Positions 7,329 to 16,005 of a stretch of DNA of 43,273 bases are shown here, one piece after another. This DNA comes from CAYJII01 sp964370225 (lineage in GTDB: Bacteria; Bacillota; Clostridia; Oscillospirales; Ruminococcaceae): NCBI GenBank assembly GCA_964370225.1, contig CAYJII010000018.1, forward strand, positions 1 through 43,273. The letters run 5' to 3'. The notes under the pieces are model-generated. The model had not been told where the DNA came from. It saw nothing but the letters and a program-made list of their open reading frames with translations, and did not search any database. Each line of letters begins with the position of its first letter. Positions within the stretch are counted from its first letter, which is position 1. Made by a program: the position numbers and the translations under genes.

Positions 7329-8507
7329 CTATCTATATGCAATCTCTCCGCTGAAAATTTTCTTGAGTATAAAAGTTGTAGCGCCTAGCAAAGAAGAGGT
7401 CTCTTTTATGCCACTTTTTACAATTTGGATTTTTCTTATCCGCTTGGCGAGAACCATGTTGTTAACTTGCCTTGAAACTTCTTGTTCAAGCGCATCGCCA
7501 TTTTCACTGCCGAGATATTCCATAATTACAGTGTGAATATCAAGCATGTTGACCGTGTTGATGATCGCATGAGAGATATAGCTGCAATAGGTCTCAAACT
7601 CTTTACTAAATAGTTTTTGCTTTGTATTATAAAGCGATACGATGTCCTCCCACACAAGTGGTGGGTCAAAGGAATATCTTTCGTTTATCATATCCTCAAA
7701 GCTTGAGTTATTTAGATATGTTTCCACACATCCACGACTTCCACAACTACACTGAGGACCATCAGGGTTGAGCGACATATGTCCTATTTCACCAGACATG
7801 CCATTGATGCCGTCATACAAGATGCCACCTAGGATGATGCCAGAGCCAACGCCATAATTTATCCTAAATAAAAGTAGATTGTCTATACCAATTCCAGCGC
7901 CATATGTTTTCTCAGCCAGAGCAGAGGCACTAGCATCATTGATAGCATAAACAGGAATGTTAAGCACGTTTTTTAGATGGTCAACTAATGGTATATCATG
8001 GAGATAAAAGCTTTTTGGTGGGTCGATAATTGTACCACTTTTCACATCGATAGGTCCAATACTCGCAACACCAACTGCGATGATATCTCGTTTTACTGAG
8101 GAAATCATCTCCATACAATTATCAGCGAGTGCAGACAGGAAACTCTCCTTGGTGTCAAGAGCGTCAAGTGGTAATTTTTTTTGCAATAAGGAATTATTTT
8201 TCAAGTCAACAACCATTAATCTAATGTGACGGCGAGAGATGTTTATACCGAGTACAGCTGGGGAATTATCAGTAATATCTAGTCCGATTGGCTTTCTGCC
8301 AGAGGTGGACTCTACTACAATATTGGGCGTTTCCATGATGATATCTTCAGCAATGAGCCTACTTACAATATTAGTGATGGTCATAGATGTTAGTCCAGTT
8401 AATTTTGCAATTTCTGCACGTGATATATAATTATTTTGGCAGATTGCCTGTAATACACGCAACTGGTTTAATATCGATATTTCTTTTTGGCTTTTTGGTG
8501 TTGGCAT
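7329..8507 (-). CDS. ROK family transcriptional repressor (XylR/NagC type)
   Basis: A 392-residue regulator. An N-terminal winged helix-turn-helix (about residues 15-75, 'ISRAEIAKLTGLTSMTITNIVSRL') is joined to a ROK sugar-binding domain that starts at 'VLGINISRRHIRLMVVDL'. The ROK zinc signature 'CSCGSRGCVETYL' is present at about residues 255-267. This is the usual architecture of repressors that release DNA on binding a sugar or sugar phosphate. It is transcribed away from the SIS/ROK-kinase/GH2 operon, which is the likely target. Its own promoter (8604-8632) is followed by an operator-like repeat, which suggests autoregulation. The inducer is probably a product of that operon's pathway; this is inference. 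Confidence 0.9.
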   Translation of the reverse strand: MPTPKSQKEISILNQLRVLQAICQNNYISRAEIAKLTGLTSMTITNIVSRLIAEDIIMETPNIVVESTSGRKPIGLDITDNSPAVLGINISRRHIRLMVVDLKNNSLLQKKLPLDALDTKESFLSALADNCMEMISSVKRDIIAVGVASIGPIDVKSGTIIDPPKSFYLHDIPLVDHLKNVLNIPVYAINDASASALAEKTYGAGIGIDNLLLFRINYGVGSGIILGGILYDGINGMSGEIGHMSLNPDGPQCSCGSRGCVETYLNNSSFEDMINERYSFDPPLVWEDIVSLYNTKQKLFSKEFETYCSYISHAIINTVNMLDIHTVIMEYLGSENGDALEQEVSRQVNNMVLAKRIRKIQIVKSGIKETSSLLGATTFILKKIFSGEIAYR

Positions 8508-8555
8508 TCTGTTCTCCTTTAGTGCTATAAGTATGGATTAAGCATGTTAACCTTC

Positions 8556-8574
8556 TTAGTAAAATGATTTTATT
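8556..8574. repeat. Operator-like repeat, copy 2 (TTAGTAAAATGATTTTATT)
   Basis: Differs from the copy at 7287-7305 at one position. It lies in the divergent region between the ROK repressor and the SIS isomerase genes, just downstream of the repressor's promoter, where bound protein would block transcription of the repressor gene. Confidence 0.55.
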
Positions 8575-8603
8575 TTCCTATACGGATTTAACTATCTAAT
8601 ACT

Positions 8604-8632
8604 ATTGTAATATTTAATATATTATATGTCAA
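8604..8632 (-). promoter_or_regulatory. Promoter of the ROK repressor gene
   Basis: On the minus strand TTGACA (8632-8627), a 17-bp spacer and TACAAT (8609-8604). The expected start lies about 90 bp upstream of the repressor start codon. Confidence 0.6.
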
Positions 8633-8692
8633 TAAAAAGAGTATTCAAATGTAATTTATTTTTAGAGTAAAAGTTTAAGAGAGGGAAGTGTA

Positions 8693-9346
8693 ATGAAAAC
8701 GACAACAAAGCAATATATTGAAAATTTTTTCGAAGAAAACACAATTTTAAAAATGTGTAAATCCGATGTGGAAAACTGCATTGATAGCCTGATAGCTGCG
8801 TATAAGGGCGATGGAACAGTATTAACAGCGGGCAACGGAGGGAGCGCGTCCGACGCTGAACATATCGTTGGGGAGTTAATGAAAGGATTCTTGCTCAAAC
8901 GCAAACTTGAGCAAGAAAACATAGATTTACTTGATACATTACCGATAAAAGCAGAAGAGAAGGATTATTTAATAAAACATCTGCAAACCCCACTTCGCGC
9001 ATACTCGCTTGTTAGTCAAACATCATTGATGACAGCATTTGTTAACGATGTTAGCGCAGATATGGTTTTTGCACAACAAGTATTGGGATATGGTAATAAA
9101 GGTGATGTGTTTATAGGATTGAGCACGTCGGGGAATTCCGCGAATATAGTAAATGCTGCACTTGTTGCAAAAGCAAAAGGAATGATAACAGTTGGTTTCA
9201 CAGGTTTGCAGGATAGTAAAATGAGTGAGATTTGCGACATTACCATAAAAGTTCCATCTAGTGAAACTTATAGAATACAAGAGTTTCATATACAGCTTTA
9301 TCATTTGATATGTGCATGTGTTGAAAATGATTTTTTTGGGAAGTGA
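8693..9346 (+). CDS. SIS-domain phosphosugar isomerase (GmhA-like)
   Basis: A 217-residue cytoplasmic protein of the sugar isomerase (SIS) fold, closest in pattern to phosphoheptose isomerase GmhA/DiaA. The phosphate-binding loops 'TAGNGGSASDAEHIVGELMKGF' (about residues 43-64) and 'FIGLSTSGNSANIVNAA' (about 141-157) are clear. Between them is a segment longer than in standard GmhA ('LLKRKLEQENIDLLDTLPIKAEEKDY'). The start has GAGAGGGAAG upstream. The ROK kinase gene begins 4 bp after the stop, so they form an operon with the GH2 gene. With no lipopolysaccharide genes nearby, a role in interconverting phosphosugars released from the GH2 substrate is more likely than heptose synthesis. Confidence 0.85.
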   Translation: MKTTTKQYIENFFEENTILKMCKSDVENCIDSLIAAYKGDGTVLTAGNGGSASDAEHIVGELMKGFLLKRKLEQENIDLLDTLPIKAEEKDYLIKHLQTPLRAYSLVSQTSLMTAFVNDVSADMVFAQQVLGYGNKGDVFIGLSTSGNSANIVNAALVAKAKGMITVGFTGLQDSKMSEICDITIKVPSSETYRIQEFHIQLYHLICACVENDFFGK

Positions 9347-9350
9347 TGAT

Positions 9351-10319
9351 ATGAAAAAATTATACTTAGGAATAGACATTGGCGGAACAAAATGCGCAGT
9401 AGTCGCTGGTGAGAGTAGTGGGGAAATTTATGAGCGCATCGAAATTCCAAGTAGCAGAGAAATGCCACCTTGCGACATAATAGATAAGCTTATAATCATC
9501 GCACAAAACTTAATGAGTAAATATGGCGATGATAATAGAAAATTTGTTGCTAGTGGAATTAGCTGTGGTGGCCCACTAAATAGTCGAACTGGCACAATCC
9601 AAGCACCACCGAATTTGCCACTGTGGGAGAATATTCAAATCACATCGATACTTGCTGAAAAACTGGGGATACCTGCATATTTGCAAAATGATGCAAATGC
9701 ATGCGCTATAGCCGAATGGCAGTTTGGCAATGGCAGAGGCAAAGACAATGTGATTTTCCTTACTTTCGGAACGGGCTTAGGAGCAGGACTAATATTAAAT
9801 GGGCAAATTTACGATGGAGCATCTGGGATGGCGGGCGAAGTTGGGCATATTCGCCTTGCTAAGAATGGACCAATTGGGTACCATAAAGAGGGTTCTTTTG
9901 AGGGAGATTGCAGTGGCGGCGGAATTAAGCATCTTGCTCAAATTATTGTGAGCAACTCGTTAGAGTACGGTGAAAAAACTACTCTCGCTAGCAGCAATGA
10001 AGATATCGGGGACATTACAGCTAAAATGGTCTTTGAAAAAGCTGAAGAAGGCGATAAACTCGCTCAAGAAGTAGTAGATATTTGCGCAGAAAATCTAGGA
10101 AAAGGCTTGGCAATTCTTGTTGATGTACTAAATCCAGAGTGTATTATAATAGGCAGTATTTATACTAGGTGCGAAAACATGCTAAAAGATAAAATGTACA
10201 AAGTGCTTAAAAAAGAAGCACTGCCACAATCACTTGAAGCATGTGAAATTTTACCATCTTATTTAAAAGATAAGGTGGGGGACTATGCAGCGATAACAGT
10301 AGCGATGATTAATGAATAA
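9351..10319 (+). CDS. ROK family sugar kinase
   Basis: A 322-residue kinase. The phosphate-1 motif 'LGIDIGGTKCAVV' is at the N-terminus, 'QNDANACAIAEWQFG' carries the catalytic Asp, and 'FLTFGTGLGAGLILNGQIYDGASGMAGEVGHIRL' matches the ROK signature. The usual zinc motif CxCGxxGC is missing; in its place is 'GPIGYHKEGSFEGDCSGGGI', which places it in the zinc-less ROK subgroup. I chose ATG 9351 because GGGAAG precedes it by 7 bases and the domain begins at once. It lies between the SIS isomerase and GH2 genes, so it probably phosphorylates the sugar freed by the GH2 enzyme. The sugar (glucose, mannose or an N-acetylhexosamine) is not settled. Confidence 0.85.
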   Translation: MKKLYLGIDIGGTKCAVVAGESSGEIYERIEIPSSREMPPCDIIDKLIIIAQNLMSKYGDDNRKFVASGISCGGPLNSRTGTIQAPPNLPLWENIQITSILAEKLGIPAYLQNDANACAIAEWQFGNGRGKDNVIFLTFGTGLGAGLILNGQIYDGASGMAGEVGHIRLAKNGPIGYHKEGSFEGDCSGGGIKHLAQIIVSNSLEYGEKTTLASSNEDIGDITAKMVFEKAEEGDKLAQEVVDICAENLGKGLAILVDVLNPECIIIGSIYTRCENMLKDKMYKVLKKEALPQSLEACEILPSYLKDKVGDYAAITVAMINE

Positions 10320-10336
10320 AGGAAAGAGGAGATAAC

Positions 10337-12637
10337 ATGTCAATCAATTTAAACGGTAATTGGAAATTAGGAATATGCGACGATTCAGTTTTTACGCAAA
10401 TCAATAAAGAGTTCACCACATACGCTGAAATTATAGATACACAAATAACTCAAATTAGTGGAACAGTGCCTGGAAATTTGGAGATAGATATGCAGACTGC
10501 TGGTTTGCTAGATGACCCATTCTTTGGGAAAAATCCACTGATTGTACAAGATTTAGAACAGTACCACATGTTTTATTCAAAGGAGTTTACTTTAGAAGAT
10601 TGTGCATATGAGCGCGAAATTGTTTTTGAGGGAATTGACACCTTCGCGGACATTTACATAAATGGTAAATTCGTAGCTAGCACGGATAACATGCTTATTT
10701 CGCATACAATATCGGGCGCAAACTTAAAATCAGGGATAAATGAAATTTTTGTGCATATCCACCCTACTACCATAAAAGCTAGAGAAATTGAATACCAATT
10801 TTCAAACTTTATGCAAAAATATAATTACGATATGACTCATGTGCGCAAGGCAAATTACATGGGTGGTTGGGACATTTTCCAACGCATGGTATCATCAGGA
10901 ATTTGGCGTGATGTGCACATCGAGGAAGTAAAACCACTTTCACTCGTACAAACATATCTTTTTACAAACAGCATTGCAGAAAATCATGCATATGCAGACA
11001 TAGATTTATTCTTTGATATTGACTTTGGCAGATTCCCTTATAAAGATAGCTTAGTAGAATGCACATTGGAGCGCAATGGTGAAGTGCAAACTTTTTCAGA
11101 GCGCGCTTGGGGGAAAATTGGGTATATTAAGCACAAAATTAAATTTCCTGCCTTGTGGTGGCCAAAAGGACAAGGAGAAGCGGCACTTTATAATGCGACA
11201 GTTAAGCTATACCACAAAGGCGAGTGTGTAGATACTAAGGAATTTAAGTTCGGCGTGCGCACAGTGAAACTGGACAGAACTAGTGTAACGGATGAAAATG
11301 GTAATGGTGAGTTTTGCTTTATAGTTAATGGTCGCAAAATTTTTGTGCTCGGTACTAACTGGGTGCCACTGGATTCACTGCCTTCTCGCTCAAAAGAAAA
11401 ACTCGAGGCTGCACTAGACCTTGTGGACGAAATTGGCTGTAATATGATTCGCTGTTGGGGTGGCGGTTATTACGAGGACCCAGCATTTTTCGAATACTGC
11501 GACGCTAAAGGGATAATGGTGTGGCAAGACTTCATGCTAGGCTGTGGAATTTATCCGCAAAACAACGAGTTTTTAGCAAAACTTTCAACTGAAATTATTC
11601 ATGTAGTTAAAAAATTCCGTCAGTATGCATCTCTCTGCCTATGGGCTGGAGATAATGAATGTGACTGTGCTACTGATTGGGCAGGCGGATTTATCAATCC
11701 AAATGATAATGTGATAACAAGAAAATTGATGCCAAGTTTAATCTTACAGCATGATTATGTGCGTGACTTCTTACCTAGTTCACCGTATATGGATGAAAAA
11801 GCTTGCGAAGTTGGCAAAGAGCTGATTACTGAAGAGCATCTTTGGGGACCTCGTGACTACTTTAAAAGTGACTATTATCGTTATGCACTTGCTCATTTTG
11901 CGAGTGAAACGGGATATCATGGTTGCAATTCGATAAATTCACTGAAAAAATTTATATCCGAAGATGCATTATGGCCATGCATTGATAATGAAGAATGGCT
12001 ACTTCATTCATCTTCGCCTGTACTTGAAAATTCACCTACTGTTTATCGTATTCCTTTGATGTCAAATCAAATTAAAGTGTTGTTTGGGTACATTCCAGAT
12101 AATCTTGAAGAGTTTGTGCAGCTAAGCCAAATATCACAAGCAGAAGCTAAAAAATATTTTATCGAGCGCTTTAGAATAGGTAAATGGAGAAGAACAGGTA
12201 TCATTTGGTGGAATATACTCGATGGTTGTCCGCAAATTTCTGATGCAGTTGTTGACTATTATATGGAGAAAAAACTTGCTTTTGATTATATCAAGACAAG
12301 TCAACAACCAATTTGCTTGATGGTGGACGAGCCAAATGAGAAAAATAAACTACCTGTAGTTGCAGCAAACGACACGCCAGAAGAAGTAGAGATTACGTAT
12401 TTTGTAATGAATATGCAAACAGAGCAAATACTGGCAAGTGGTACAAGCAAACTTCCTGCGAACGAAGCAATTCGCCTAGCAGAAGTTGACCTTGGTCAAA
12501 ATGGAGAATTTTTACTGCTTGAGTGGAGCAGCAAAAACTATAGTGGTAATAACCATTATGTTATGGGGAGTGCTCCTTATGATTCAAAAAGCTATTTAAA
12601 ACAAGCAAATAAACTTTCGTATTACAGTAAAAAATAA
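10337..12637 (+). CDS. Glycoside hydrolase family 2, beta-mannosidase-like
   Basis: A 766-residue enzyme without a signal peptide, so it should act inside the cell on imported glycosides. The order is the GH2 layout: N-terminal jelly-roll ('VFEGIDTFADIYINGKFV'), Ig-like domain ('LWWPKGQGEAALYN'), then the TIM barrel ('NWVPLDSLPSR', 'MIRCWGGGYYEDPAFFEYCDAKGIMVWQDFM'). The WGGGYYE segment is typical of beta-mannosidases. Glu441 in 'WAGDNECD' is the expected acid/base and Glu524 in 'ASETGYHG' the expected nucleophile. It is a little shorter than typical ~820-residue beta-mannosidases, lacking part of the C-terminal Ig-like region. The GGAAAGAGGAG ribosome site is strong. Last gene of the SIS/ROK/GH2 operon. 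Confidence 0.87.
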   Translation: MSINLNGNWKLGICDDSVFTQINKEFTTYAEIIDTQITQISGTVPGNLEIDMQTAGLLDDPFFGKNPLIVQDLEQYHMFYSKEFTLEDCAYEREIVFEGIDTFADIYINGKFVASTDNMLISHTISGANLKSGINEIFVHIHPTTIKAREIEYQFSNFMQKYNYDMTHVRKANYMGGWDIFQRMVSSGIWRDVHIEEVKPLSLVQTYLFTNSIAENHAYADIDLFFDIDFGRFPYKDSLVECTLERNGEVQTFSERAWGKIGYIKHKIKFPALWWPKGQGEAALYNATVKLYHKGECVDTKEFKFGVRTVKLDRTSVTDENGNGEFCFIVNGRKIFVLGTNWVPLDSLPSRSKEKLEAALDLVDEIGCNMIRCWGGGYYEDPAFFEYCDAKGIMVWQDFMLGCGIYPQNNEFLAKLSTEIIHVVKKFRQYASLCLWAGDNECDCATDWAGGFINPNDNVITRKLMPSLILQHDYVRDFLPSSPYMDEKACEVGKELITEEHLWGPRDYFKSDYYRYALAHFASETGYHGCNSINSLKKFISEDALWPCIDNEEWLLHSSSPVLENSPTVYRIPLMSNQIKVLFGYIPDNLEEFVQLSQISQAEAKKYFIERFRIGKWRRTGIIWWNILDGCPQISDAVVDYYMEKKLAFDYIKTSQQPICLMVDEPNEKNKLPVVAANDTPEEVEITYFVMNMQTEQILASGTSKLPANEAIRLAEVDLGQNGEFLLLEWSSKNYSGNNHYVMGSAPYDSKSYLKQANKLSYYSKK

Positions 12638-12638
12638 T

Positions 12639-12680
12639 AAAAAGGAAGACATCGGTACTAAACCGATGTCTTCCTTTTTT
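12639..12680. terminator. Bidirectional terminator between the GH2 and YeiH-type genes
   Basis: A perfect 18-bp stem (12639-12656 with 12662-12679) around a 5-nt loop, flanked by A and T runs. It serves two convergent genes. Confidence 0.92.
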
Positions 12681-12691
12681 AGCTGTATTTA

Positions 12692-13810
12692 TTAAACTAT
12701 ACCCATGAACCACTCTACAGTTATCGCAACGATAACAACGAGAGCTGAGATAATAAATCCGTGGAGCATTGGATTAAATCCAGATTTTTTCATATCTTTA
12801 AAGTTGGTGTTCATGCCGATTGCAGCGAGTGCACAAACCATGATAAATTTGCTAATTTCTTTTGTAACAGAGTTAATTTCTGTGGGGATTACACCAAGGC
12901 TATTTACAATAGCTAGTGCGATAAAACCAAGGATAAACCAAGGGAAAATGCTGAGAAAGTTAATTTTTCCGAAAACACCTTTTGGAGTTTCTTTTTTTGT
13001 TTGAGCTGTACCACTCATTTTGTCCAGTTGGCAAACTTCGTATTTTTCAGCTTTGTTGTTGATGTGGTTAATAGTCTGTGCGCAAGTTACAGGATTTCTT
13101 TGTTTTAAGCGAATATTTATAAAAGCAAATACTAGTACAGTTGGTATGATGGAAAGCGTTCTTGTGAGCTTTACCATAGTAGCGAAATCTCCAGCAGCTT
13201 CGCTATAAGCATAACCTGCAGCGACAACGCTAGAAGTGTCGTTTACAGCGGTTCCTGCCCACAACCCATAAGCCATATCGCTTAAGCCTAGCCAATGACC
13301 CATAAAGGGAAAAGCGATAATCATTAGCATATCAAATATAAATGTAGCAGACATAGCGTAGGCGATATCTTTGTCTTCTGCGTCGATAACTGGAGCGATT
13401 GCAGCGATTGCTGAACCACCACATATGCCAGTGCCAGCAGAAATTAAATTGGATAATTTCCAGTCAAGCTTTAGTAATTTCCCGATGAAGTAGCCACCGC
13501 CAAAACAGGTGAGGAGCGTGAAAAACATAACAGCAAGAGATAGCGAGCCGACTGTAAGTATTTGCCCGATGCTCAAGGAAGCGCCTAAAAGGATGATTGC
13601 AAGTTTAAGAAGTTTTTTTGAAGTGAATTTTAGTCCTTCTTTTAAAACTGTGGTGTCTACTAGGCTGTTTATTGTCATCCCGATGAACAATGCGATAACA
13701 GATGCACCGATTAAGTGGATGGGTAGAAGTCCTTCGATAAACTGTGAAACAACAGCGATTAGGACTGCAACTACAACTCCAGGAATAATTTTTATTGTTT
13801 TTTTAAGCAT
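12692..13810 (-). CDS. YeiH-type putative sulfur-compound exporter (UPF0324 / PF03601)
   Basis: A 372-residue integral membrane protein with about ten hydrophobic segments. Family features are 'LAIILLGASLSIGQI', 'LSAGTGICGGSAIAAIAPVI' (here read from the segment 'ISAGTGICGGSAIAA'), 'GLWAGTAVNDTSSVVAAGYAYSEAAGDFATMVKLTRTLSIIP' and 'MVCALAAIGMNTNFKDMKKSGFNP'. A charged loop at about residues 245-275 splits the two halves. YeiH proteins are annotated as putative sulfate or related exporters; YeiE, the LysR neighbour of YeiH in enterobacteria, responds to sulfite. A divergent LysR gene is also present here, so control by that regulator is likely. Substrate unproven. Confidence 0.88.
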   Translation of the reverse strand: MLKKTIKIIPGVVVAVLIAVVSQFIEGLLPIHLIGASVIALFIGMTINSLVDTTVLKEGLKFTSKKLLKLAIILLGASLSIGQILTVGSLSLAVMFFTLLTCFGGGYFIGKLLKLDWKLSNLISAGTGICGGSAIAAIAPVIDAEDKDIAYAMSATFIFDMLMIIAFPFMGHWLGLSDMAYGLWAGTAVNDTSSVVAAGYAYSEAAGDFATMVKLTRTLSIIPTVLVFAFINIRLKQRNPVTCAQTINHINNKAEKYEVCQLDKMSGTAQTKKETPKGVFGKINFLSIFPWFILGFIALAIVNSLGVIPTEINSVTKEISKFIMVCALAAIGMNTNFKDMKKSGFNPMLHGFIISALVVIVAITVEWFMGIV

Positions 13811-13890
13811 GATAATAACCTCTCATATGTCTATAGTATTATTGTTTACATCTTGATTTTAACATATTATTATGATAAAATAAAATAATC

Positions 13891-13915
13891 ATTAATTATT
13901 TATTGATAAATTAAT
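13891..13915. promoter_or_regulatory. LysR-type operator in the divergent yeiH-type/lysR-type region
   Basis: ATTAATT (13891-13897), 11 bases, AATTAAT (13909-13915): a perfect dyad with the T-N11-A spacing that LysR regulators bind. It lies 19 bp before the LysR start codon and 80 bp from the divergent permease gene. Confidence 0.6.
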
Positions 13916-13934
13916 TTTATTAAGAGGGTGCAAT

Positions 13935-14783
13935 ATGCTTGATTCAAGAATTTATACTTTTTTGGAGTTATGCAATACGATGAATTATCATAGGACTGCA
14001 GAAAATTTAAATATGACTCAACCGGCTGTGACACAACATATTAAATTTTTGGAAGAGTCGTATAACTGCAAATTATTTGATTATTCAAATAGAAAGCTAC
14101 TCAAGACTAAAAATTGCATGGAACTTGAAAAATTCGCTAGAACGATAATTTCGCTGAATATGTCTGCAAAAGAGGAAATGACGCATAGTAACAAAGTGCT
14201 CATAAATATTGGAGCAACGAAAACAATTGGAGATTATAAGCTTGATAGTGCGCTACGCTTGCTTCTTAGTAAGAATGATTATGAAGTTAATATTGTTATA
14301 GATAATACCAAAAACCTGATAGATAAGCTAAATCATTTTGAGCTGGATTTGCTGCTTTTAGAGGGGTATGTGGACAAAGATAAATACGAATATCAAAAAA
14401 TATCAACCGAAGAAATCGTAGGAATTTGTGCGATAGATCATCCGTTTGCGTTTGAAGAAATAGCAGTACGTGAACTCTTTGAACATAAAATTGTATTAAG
14501 AGAAAAAGGGTCTGGCACAAGAAATGTGCTCGAAAATTTCTTGCAAAAGCAGGGGTATTCAGTGGATTCGTTTAAGGATAAGTCCTCAATTAGTAGCAAT
14601 AAGCTTATAGAATGTGCGGTTGAAAATGGATTAGCAATTTCGTTTGTATACGATATAATTTCAAAGAAAAACAAAAATCTTGCTACCTTTAGAATTAAAG
14701 AAAGCAAGATTTTGCATGAGTTCAATTTTGTGTTTTTAAGTAAGAGCAAAGCAGGGAAAATAATACCACTATTATCACTATAG
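13935..14783 (+). CDS. LysR family transcriptional regulator
   Basis: A 282-residue regulator. The N-terminal winged helix-turn-helix is clear ('YTFLELCNTMNYHRTAENLNMTQPAVTQHIKFLEE', residues 7-41). The effector domain follows, with 'IVLREKGSGTRNVLENFLQKQGY' at about residues 178-200, which is the typical LysR substrate-domain region. It is divergent from the YeiH-type permease gene; the LysR/YeiH arrangement is widespread (YeiE/YeiH in E. coli), so sulfite or a related compound is a reasonable effector. The GAGGG ribosome site precedes the ATG by 8 bases. No hairpin terminator was seen between its stop and the convergent permease gene 37 bp away. Confidence 0.9.
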   Translation: MLDSRIYTFLELCNTMNYHRTAENLNMTQPAVTQHIKFLEESYNCKLFDYSNRKLLKTKNCMELEKFARTIISLNMSAKEEMTHSNKVLINIGATKTIGDYKLDSALRLLLSKNDYEVNIVIDNTKNLIDKLNHFELDLLLLEGYVDKDKYEYQKISTEEIVGICAIDHPFAFEEIAVRELFEHKIVLREKGSGTRNVLENFLQKQGYSVDSFKDKSSISSNKLIECAVENGLAISFVYDIISKKNKNLATFRIKESKILHEFNFVFLSKSKAGKIIPLLSL

Positions 14784-14820
14784 TTTTTTTGATACCATCT
14801 TTACTCTTTTTTCTTCTTAG

Positions 14821-16005
14821 CTATTTAGCTTTTAGTGAAGTGCAACCGCAACTTTCGCTACTGCTACTTGAGCAAGCGCAGCCTTTTGAGGACTTTTTCA
14901 TAAAATTTTTGATTAAGCTTTTTACTACCAAAATGCCGAATAACACTGCAACTATTGTCATGTAAATTGGCATTTCGTGCTCGTGTGAGTGGTAGTTGTC
15001 AACATTAAATACTTCGCCTAAGCTGAAAATATTTATCATATAATCAAACAGCAAACCAAATCCAATTGCGCACAAAGCAGCGACTGTTAAGTATATCGCA
15101 GTAACTTTTTTTCCTAGAGTTTTACCTAAAACTAAAAGCGAAGCAATATTCGTAACAGGCCCTGCAAATAAGAAAACGAACGCAGCGCCAGGTGAAATGC
15201 CCTTAATCATTAGAGAAACAGCTATCGGGATGGAAGCAGTGGAGCAGATATACATAGGAATGCCGATTATAACCATTAAGATCATGGTAATGAGTGGATT
15301 TGTAAAATTTGAAAAAATGCTAGCAGGCAATAATGTACTGATTAGCGCTGCTATTAGTAGTCCAACAATAAAGTGAACAGCAATTTCATCTAAAAATTCG
15401 CCAAAACCATATGTAAAAGCTAATTTCATTTTTCCCCAAAATGAAATTTTTTTATTTTCTGTTTGGGTGTGATTACTTGAGCAACAGCTTGGCTCATGCT
15501 GACGTTCACTTGAACAGCACGAATCACCTTCCTCATCGTGTGCATCGTGATTATCTGAGCAAGCACAAGAAGTTTTCGCTTGAGTATAATTAATTTTATC
15601 CTTTTTGCAAAATAGGTTAGTGATGATGCCCGAAATGATACCCGAAATAAAAGCAGCAACTGCTCTGTATACCGCAAAAATTGGGCCTAACAAACCGTAT
15701 GTAGCAATAATACTATCTACTCCAGTTTGTGGAGTAGAGGTTAAAAAGCTAACAACGGAGCCTTTTGACGCACCACTTTTGCCTAAGTACATTGCAGTGG
15801 GGACTACTCCGCAAGAACACAAGGGGAGAGGGACTCCGATAACTGAGGCTTTAACTACGGAGGTGGTAGAATCTTTCCCGATATGCTTTAGAATAGTATC
15901 TTTTTTTATGAACGCGTGTAATAGTCCAGTGAAGATAAGCCCAATTACAATATAAAAGGACATATCAACAAATAAATCCCATAAATTTTCTAGATAAGTA
16001 ATCAT
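14821..16005 (-). CDS. Metal efflux permease, SO_0444/PF03773 type, with Cys/His-rich loop
   Basis: A 394-residue membrane protein of the PF03773 permease family. 'GVPLPLCSCGVVPTAMYLGKSGASKGSVVSFLTSTPQTGVDSI' near residues 54-95 and 'IIGIPMYICSTASIPIAVSLMIKGISPGAAFVFLFAGPVTN' near 240-280 are the two family repeats. Between them is a soluble loop (about 143-185) packed with metal ligands: 'CACSDNHDAHDEEGDSCC', 'HEPSCCSSNH'. The tail ends 'GCACSSSSSESCGCTS'. This pattern fits the Cu/Zn efflux group named after SO_0444. It overlaps the upstream ArsR gene by 4 bp, so the two are translationally coupled. Likely cargo is a soft metal or metalloid; arsenite is an alternative because ArsP belongs to the same superfamily. 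Confidence 0.85.
   Translation of the reverse strand: MITYLENLWDLFVDMSFYIVIGLIFTGLLHAFIKKDTILKHIGKDSTTSVVKASVIGVPLPLCSCGVVPTAMYLGKSGASKGSVVSFLTSTPQTGVDSIIATYGLLGPIFAVYRAVAAFISGIISGIITNLFCKKDKINYTQAKTSCACSDNHDAHDEEGDSCCSSERQHEPSCCSSNHTQTENKKISFWGKMKLAFTYGFGEFLDEIAVHFIVGLLIAALISTLLPASIFSNFTNPLITMILMVIIGIPMYICSTASIPIAVSLMIKGISPGAAFVFLFAGPVTNIASLLVLGKTLGKKVTAIYLTVAALCAIGFGLLFDYMINIFSLGEVFNVDNYHSHEHEMPIYMTIVAVLFGILVVKSLIKNFMKKSSKGCACSSSSSESCGCTSLKAK

Noticed and set aside
7318..7536. Plus-strand frame after the antisense-directed promoter, read as a small protein.
   Set aside because: It lies inside the ROK repressor gene on the other strand, has no ribosome site and no recognisable domain.
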